Positions 58,524 to 64,000 of a stretch of DNA of 64,000 nucleotides are shown here, in pieces (position 1 is the first letter of the stretch; every line of letters begins with the position of its first letter). The stretch spans positions 104,264,912-104,328,911 of the forward strand of contig CM043963.1 of the NCBI GenBank assembly GCA_014529385.2, given 5' to 3'. The stretch comes from Adiantum capillus-veneris. Taxonomy: Eukaryota; Streptophyta; Polypodiopsida; Polypodiales; Pteridaceae. The position numbers and the translations under genes are program-made. The notes under the pieces were generated by a model. It worked only from the letters and a program-made list of their open reading frames with translations. It did no database searches and was not told where the DNA came from.

Positions 58524-59950
58524 CATAATTAATGAACAGTGCTCAGGGCCTGGTAACAGGCCAAGTTTAATGTTAAATGTATGTCACATGCGGCTAAAAG
58601 GTCCAACACATGCCTTTATGATCCTAAAAAGGAGTATGATTGAAGTGAGCACAGATGGGAACTACAGTGCTTGAAGTGCTCTACTGGCCGTCTTTACGAT
58701 TCATCGATTGAAGCTACGGTGCAAAAGTTATGGCAGTTTAAAGTTTGAGTTAATTGCAAATCTGTACCAGATTGGGCAACTGCAGCAGCTGAGGTGACAA
58801 AAATGTAGTGAATGCATGGGGCTGTAGTGCTTGCTTTGTGGAGTGCGTTGGTCTTTTCAGATCAGTGTTTGATCAGAGTTCTGGTTGCCAAGATATTGGC
58901 CGTTAAAGATTCACTGGGGGTCGGTTCCGTACCAATCTGGTCCGCTCGGTTTTAGTGCCATCTGGTACTTTTGGCCTCCTCAACAGGGTTTGTATGCGTT
59001 CTATGCAGCTTGAGAGGTTTACAAGGATTTACGGCTCGTCAGGCAGAGTCCGGCTTGATCAGATAATACTGCTTGAGGCCGGTGACAGTTGCCAGCACTG
59101 CTGAGCTAGATAATTTTTGCATTATCTGAGAAGCTGATACAAGAAATTAACAACCGAGTGAAAAAGGGAATGCCTTCTGGCAAGTGCAATCACCTATACG
59201 TATATCTTAGAAGCATGTGGCATTATTCGAGACGCTATGGGTAGTAAAAGTCATGATGATATTGTTAGTAAAGGACTGCTGGAGAAAGGATCCGTGCTTG
59301 GCATTGCCTTTGTCGGGGCCCGAGATGTATATCAAATGTGGTGCCCTTACAAGTAGCCGTGCTGCTTAATGAAACATTAGGGCCGCCCGCTCGAGGTCGT
59401 AATTTTAAGGCCGCCCATTATGTTAAATAAGGCTTAAGTGTGAGCCAAAGGGGGTAACCCAAATGGCTGCCCAGCCTATGGAAATCAAAGCCCGCCCAAT
59501 GAAGCGTTAAGGCCGCCCATTATGAAAAATAAGGTGGGAAGTGTGGACAAAAGAGGAAAAAAAGTGTGTCCATGGCGTTCAACAGCGAGCCGGAGAGTAA
59601 GGGAAGTGAAACATGATCGCGCTAGGTGGCAAGGGTGATGATTGGACGAGCTCGCATTAGAAATGAAAAAGCTTCAACTCGTTGGCGAGCACAATTTCCG
59701 CACTGCTCCAATCGTATTTCGAGTTGGGCATTTCACTCGTAGCCACGTCATCAGGCGTCGTTTCTTATGCTCCCTGGCAACGATGGCACCGTCGTTGCTA
59801 AGGGGGGGGAAGTTTTATATAAGAGACTTAGGGCATTGCAAAAAGGGGGACAGGAGGAGCATGAAAAAAGGGAAGAAGAAGCTCTAATGAAGAAGGCTAG
59901 CTCTTGGCTCCTCCTCGGCTAGCAAAGCTCGGAGGAAGGAGAGTAGCAAG

Positions 59951-59956
<6 letters not shown>
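58524..59956 (+). repeat. Dispersed PPR-carrying repeat, copy 2 (LTR-like)
   Basis: Homologous to 53040-50440 (minus). It has CCGCCCA(T/A)TATG blocks, the palindrome at 59776-59800, a TATA-like TTTATATAAGAG at about 59815, then GA-rich text ending at the (TC)n tract 59957-60001. A Ty3 pol relic begins directly beyond that tract, without gag or protease. The join may be a rearrangement or an LTR next to a deleted internal region. Confidence 0.6.
59160..59345 (+). pseudogene. PPR fragment inside repeat copy 2
   Basis: The frame reads ITYTYILEACGIIRDAMG, then HDDIVSKGLLEKGSVLGIAF, matching the PPR wording ITY.CILKACG ... HDEIVS.GLLEKD.VLG. It then degenerates and lacks the VRDV.TWN motif seen in copy 1. 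Confidence 0.6.

Positions 59957-60001
<45 letters not shown>
59957..60001. repeat. (TC)n microsatellite at an element junction
   Basis: 45 bp of uninterrupted TC repeats exactly between the PPR-carrying repeat and the Ty3 pol relic. Confidence 0.95.
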
Positions 60002-60004
<3 letters not shown>

Positions 60005-60006
60005 CT

Positions 60007-62940
60007 ATGCTCAGAAATCCTAAGAACATTGGGCATAAATTCACTAAAGAGACATTGCAGCAGTTGAAGGTTGGAGAAGATGGTTTTCTCAACGAAGAGG
60101 AAATCAAGTGCTTTCAAGGTATGCTCGAAAAACACGGTAAAGATTTTGCTTTTGCGCCAAGTGAGATTGGGTGTGTGGATCCAAGTGTTGTTTCACCTAT
60201 GGTTATATTCATTGGTCCTCACATGCCATGAGCTTACGTCCCATTCTAGTTCCTAAAGCTCACTTGCCAAAGCTTTTCAATTTGCTTAATGAGAAGATAC
60301 AAATGGGAATTTTGGAGCCATGATGTGTGCAATACTCTAACCGATGGTTCACTGTTCCAAAGAAAAATGGTATTTTAAGGTTCATACATGATATGCAATC
60401 GGTTAACAAGGTAACAATCCGCAATGTGGGTACTGACCCAATTGTGGATGAATTTGATGAGGCCTTTGCAGGTAGATCAATTTACGCTATGGGTGATCTT
60501 TACTCTGGATATGATCAATTTCAGTCAGCTTTAGAGAGCAGGGATCTTATTACGATGCGTACACCTCTCGGGTTGGTAAGGATGTGCACTCTACCACAGG
60601 GTGCTACTAATTATGTAGCTCATATGATGAACGACATGAATAAGGTATTAAGGGACTTTATCCCTCATGTTACTATGCCTTTCATTGATGATCTACCAAA
60701 ATTAAAGGTTGTGAGGAAGTCTCAAAAGACAAGGTAAAAGAGGGTGCCGACAGTTTTTTGCTCAACATTTTGACTTGATGCTATTTTATCCAGGCTAGAA
60801 GAAGTTAACACTTTCAGGGCAAAAAACAACTTTTGGTGCTAAAGAGGTTCTAATTGTGGGACATATGTGCAATCCAAAAGGTAGAAGGACAAGTCCAGCT
60901 AAAGTTTAAGCTATCCAAAAGATGAAGGAAACGTGCTCTTTGGTTACTAAAGTTCGTCAGTTTCTGGGTGCATGTGTATTCTATCTTATTTGGCTGCCAC
61001 ATTTTACTCATGTTGCAGAAGTGCTTTATCAACTGTTGAGAAAAGTAAAAGATTTGTTTGGGAATAATTTCACACACAGGCTATCAAAAGATTAAAGAAG
61101 ATGCTTCTTGAGGCTCCGACCTTGAGGAAAGTTGACTACAAATATGGAAGGCCGGTAATTTTAACAGTTGACACTAGTCTGACAAGTATTGGGTGGGCTA
61201 TAGGTCAATATGATGAAGAAGGGCACAGGTATGCAGTTTTATTTGGAGCAAAAGTGCTCAATGCTCACCAAAGAGGCTACCCACAGATTAAGAGAGAACT
61301 TTGGGGTGTTGCTACTGCTCTAAGGTTTGATAAAGAATACTTTGTTGGAGCTACAATCGTGGTAGAGATAGATTGCTTTCCACTGATAGAGATGATTGCT
61401 TTCCACTGATAGGGATGATTGCAAATCGCTCTGCTCTGGATATTGTTATGCTACGATGGATAGCCTATATTAAGTCTCTTAACCCTGAATTTTGTCATAT
61501 TGCAGGTAGAGATAATCCTGTTGCAGATATGCTATCAAGAGCTAGGTTTGAAGATGAAGAAGAGATGCTGACCACAAGTGACTGATGTTGGCTTGAAGTT
61601 CTATATGTCTTCTTATCTACATGCAAATTGTGGAGATATTGCTCATACTTATGAGGTATTTTTTGAGGAGTTCTATGATGGAGAATGGATTTTGATCGGT
61701 CTCTACATTAGCACTCTTACTAAGCATGAAAGGTGGACGGATCAAGAGTATAAAAAGATCAAATTGAAATCTTACGGCTATTTTCTAAAGGATGGACATT
61801 TATGGAAGCAACCAAAACGCTCTAGAGGGGTACCACAATGGGTTGTTTGTGATAAAGCAACTGAACAACACGTTATCAAAGAATTTCATGAAAGTTTATG
61901 GGTTGGACACAGAGGGGTCTGGGAAACTTTTGTCAAGATTAAAGATCGTTACTGGTGGAAAGGTATGTATAAAGATGTCACTCAGTTTGTGGAGACATGC
62001 TTAATATGCCAATAGTATTCTAATGTGCGACATCCAGATGGATTGCATCCCACCTATCCACTGGCCATGCACTACAAGTGGGTGGTGGACCTGATTAATG
62101 TGCCAGATGCGGTATATTGTTCTTTCCAGAGAAGATCTCACTAATCAAGTGGAAGGCTGAGCTTTGCGCACCAAAGCTACCAGTTTTGTATGCAAGTTTT
62201 TGCTTGAGGATGTTAATTTCAAGTATGGATGTGTTGGTAGAATTACTACTGATAGGAGAGTTGGATGCACATGAAGCTCGAAATTTCTTTGCTCTCTTGG
62301 GCATTAAATTGGCTCTCCCTATAGCATACAATCCAAAGGGTAATGGTAAAAGTGAAAGATGGCATCCGCCTATTGTTAAAGCTTTAGCAAAGGCATGCCA
62401 AGGACATATTGGTGATTGGCCTAAACTCCTACCATTTGCTTTATGGGCTGATCAAACTACACATAGTTCTGTTATAGGTTTTATGCCATTTGAGCCAACG
62501 TACGGGAAAAAACCCATTATGCCTCAGAGGAAGCGATTATTTCTTGGACCGGAATGCCATGGGAAGAAGGTATGTCTACAGAATATTTTCTTGCCTTGCG
62601 CATTCGCCAACTTGAAACGCCAACTTGAAACGTGTTAGGAAGATATTGAACAGGCTAAAGTAATGCTTAAGGAAGCAAGGTTGAAAAATAAAGCAGCATT
62701 TGATGGTCAGCACAGACTACGAACTCATGCTATTAAAGATGGGGATTGGGTCCTTGTATATGACAGTAGCCTAGAGAACCAGTACATTGCTATGCGGAAG
62801 ACGGTTAAACGATGGTTTGGACCATATGTAGTACTTCATGTTTATGATAATGCGAGCTTGATGGAACTGAGCTCAAGGTTCCTATTGTAGGGAAAAGAGT
62901 TGTTAGAAGCTGGACACACCCTATAGAAAATGACGGCTCG
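60007..62940 (+). pseudogene. Ty3-type retrotransposon Pol, decayed (RT, RNase H, integrase)
   Basis: RT begins FLNEEEIKCFQGMLEKHGK, then WFTVPKKNGILRFIHDMQ, GDLYSGYDQFQ, MCTLPQGATN and FIDD (the active-site Asp pair) at about 60685. The connection is broken by stops (60735-61100). RNase H runs LTVDTSLTSIGWAIG, KRELWG, VVEIDCFP, then MLRWIAYIKSLNPEF. Integrase (61578-62015) has its zinc finger H...H...CLICQ. The core gives YNPKGNGKSERWHPPIVKA (the catalytic Glu in SER) and FALWADQTTHSS. The C terminus has KRWFGPYVV, a GPY/F motif. At least six frameshifts or stops, including a TGA at 60321 and a 23-bp duplication at 61371-61416. Gag and protease are missing. Confidence 0.85.
61371..61416. repeat. 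23-bp tandem duplication in the RNase H domain
   Basis: GATTGCTTTCCACTGATAG plus four bases, repeated with one change (61371-61393 and 61394-61416). As 23 is not a multiple of three, it causes the frame break after EIDCFPL. Confidence 0.9.
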
Positions 62941-63834
62941 GCAGATTATCATTTTTTTGTAATTATTCATTTATTGAGAAAACTTGACATTTCACCTTGT
63001 AAATATTGGGGCTTACAGAAGTTTCCAGATTGTATCCCAGTTTTGACATTTAGATTGAGTAGATGGGTGATTTGGAACTTTAGGGTTTGAGAATTGTAAG
63101 GTATTTATACCACTTTTTGACATTAATGAAAAACCTTTTGTCATTTTAAAAAGAAAAGTTTGGAAGTCTGTAAGTGAGCATACTGTGTACGAGAGAGTGT
63201 GTGAGCTTCATCTTGACGCTACGTGTGCACCGGTGGTCGAAATCGAGTGCGAAGAAGTGCAACGTGTTGCCCCCGACGAGAGCTACACGCCGATACCTAC
63301 ATTGCGTGCGTACAGTCCGGTTTTGCGAGCTCCATCCACTAGCTTCATCTGGTGATTCGGTGAGCATACGTTGTCCGATTTTGCATTGCAGCATATCCAC
63401 ACGTTCACATTGAGTAGAGCTACACATTAGGCACTTTAGATTTTGGAAACGAAGACTTGCAAATTTCGGCCAGACATCCTACGTGATTTTGCACCGGGTG
63501 TTTTGGGTTGTGGTTTTGGTTCATAGACCTTAGGGAGAGTGACCTATTGGTGTTAGTAGGGTCTCCTTTAAGTTCTGTGGTGTTTCGAGATTGTTTGATG
63601 GGTGTTCCGCTCTAGAAAGCATTGTAGGAAGTTTCCTCTTATGCACTCCTGAAGGCTGTGACTTAGACATTGGGTAGAGACCTCTGTAGGAATTATTTAG
63701 GAGTCGGTCGAGTGTAGGTTGACACCATATGCTTGCTTCCATGCGCTTGCGGATCGAGCTTTGTCCTTAGCTGACAAATCTTATTAGGTGAGTTCTCGCT
63801 GTGCTGACGTCCGTCTCGGTGTATCCGTCCAACA
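62941..63834 (+). mobile_element. LTR-like sequence after pol
   Basis: Non-coding, with a TATA-like GTATTTATACC at 63101-63111. It ends CGTCCAACA immediately before a PBS-like site. Its left border is not visible: pol text (GTELKVPIVGKRV-type ending) runs to about 62910 without a clear polypurine tract. Confidence 0.5.
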
Positions 63835-63835
63835 T

Positions 63836-63854
63836 TGGCGCCGCTACTGGGGAC
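63836..63854 (+). promoter_or_regulatory. Primer-binding-site-like sequence
   Basis: TGGCGCCGCTACTGGGGAC follows the CA end of the LTR-like sequence by one base. It resembles the TGGCGCCGTTGCCGGGGA class complementary to tRNA-Asp 3' ends in Ty3 elements. It implies that a retroelement's internal region starts here and continues off the window. Confidence 0.5.
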
Positions 63855-64000
63855 GAAAACCTTAGGTAGGTGACCGAGACTAGTCCTTGAGGATAGCGAT
63901 TTTTTGGCTTGCCAAGAGTCTGGTTTTACATTTAGATAGGATCAGAGGGTGGAGGACTCTCTAGGTCTTAGAGGGAGTCTAGGGAGCGTCTGTCTAGCCT

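Noticed and set aside
62888-62905. 3' LTR start at GTTGTTAGAAGC after a purine-rich stretch
   Set aside because: The purines are pol codons (GKRVVRSW), not a clear polypurine tract.

Overview
The window reads as nuclear DNA of a land plant, repeat-dense and with no confidently intact host gene. The evidence is Ty1/copia and Ty3 LTR retrotransposon fragments with plant-style primer-binding sites, spliceosomal introns of about 80 bp, a tRNA-type SINE, a LINE, and pieces of a plant organellar PPR (pentatricopeptide repeat) protein. The wording of the PPR pieces and the LINE RT (YADD, not the FADD usual in angiosperm L1) make me favour a fern or another seed-free plant. That taxonomic call is an inference. 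Long (GA)n/(TC)n tracts are scattered over the first 21 kb and create many spurious Ser-Leu or Arg-Glu ORFs. Layout: 0-1.2 kb holds hairpins and a decayed multi-exon gene fragment. 1.2-12.5 kb is mostly non-coding, with duplications, inverted repeats, two tandem tRNA-derived SINEs (5.1-5.5 kb) and one unrecognised degenerate coding stretch (7.5-8.6 kb). 12.5-17.0 kb is a nearly complete LINE on the minus strand (ORF1; ORF2 with AP-endonuclease, RT and zinc finger). 17.2-18.2 kb is a GA-repeat cluster. 18.2-21.1 kb is the most unusual locus: a histone-H3-like domain continuous with a Ulp1/SENP-type peptidase domain, split by three phase-consistent introns, followed by an acidic duplicated tail and, on the same strand, an FCP1/NIF-like HAD phosphatase fragment. 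All parts are decayed. A converging minus-strand unknown gene fragment follows (21.4-22.5 kb). 22.9-30.5 kb carries a Ty3 gag relic, copia gag relics and LTR/PBS remnants. 31.4-36.9 kb is a tandem series of three LTR-like units whose LTR-end/PBS junction appears to be flipped between 22-bp inverted repeats. 37.1-38.0 kb is a foldback element. 39.5-48.4 kb is a tandem-repeat (satellite) field built on a GGCCAAGTGGTGGATCT core. 49.9-53.0 kb (minus) and 58.5-59.8 kb (plus) are two inverted copies of a dispersed repeat carrying PPR fragments. 54.3-55.6 kb is a copia gag with PBS. 60.0-62.9 kb is a decayed Ty3 pol (RT, RNase H, integrase). A second LTR/PBS junction lies near the right edge. Three 1.3-kb elements (32.0, 40.1 and 51.6 kb) have matching CACTAGG... 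inverted ends and sit exactly between duplicated TTAA sites. Two of them have recognisable empty-site relatives in this same window. This is a piggyBac-type signature with no visible transposase. The functional coding content is therefore transposon-derived: LINE proteins for target-primed retrotransposition, and Gag/Pol remnants. The captured host-like domains (H3, Ulp1, HAD phosphatase, PPR) look like DNA-level capture followed by decay.
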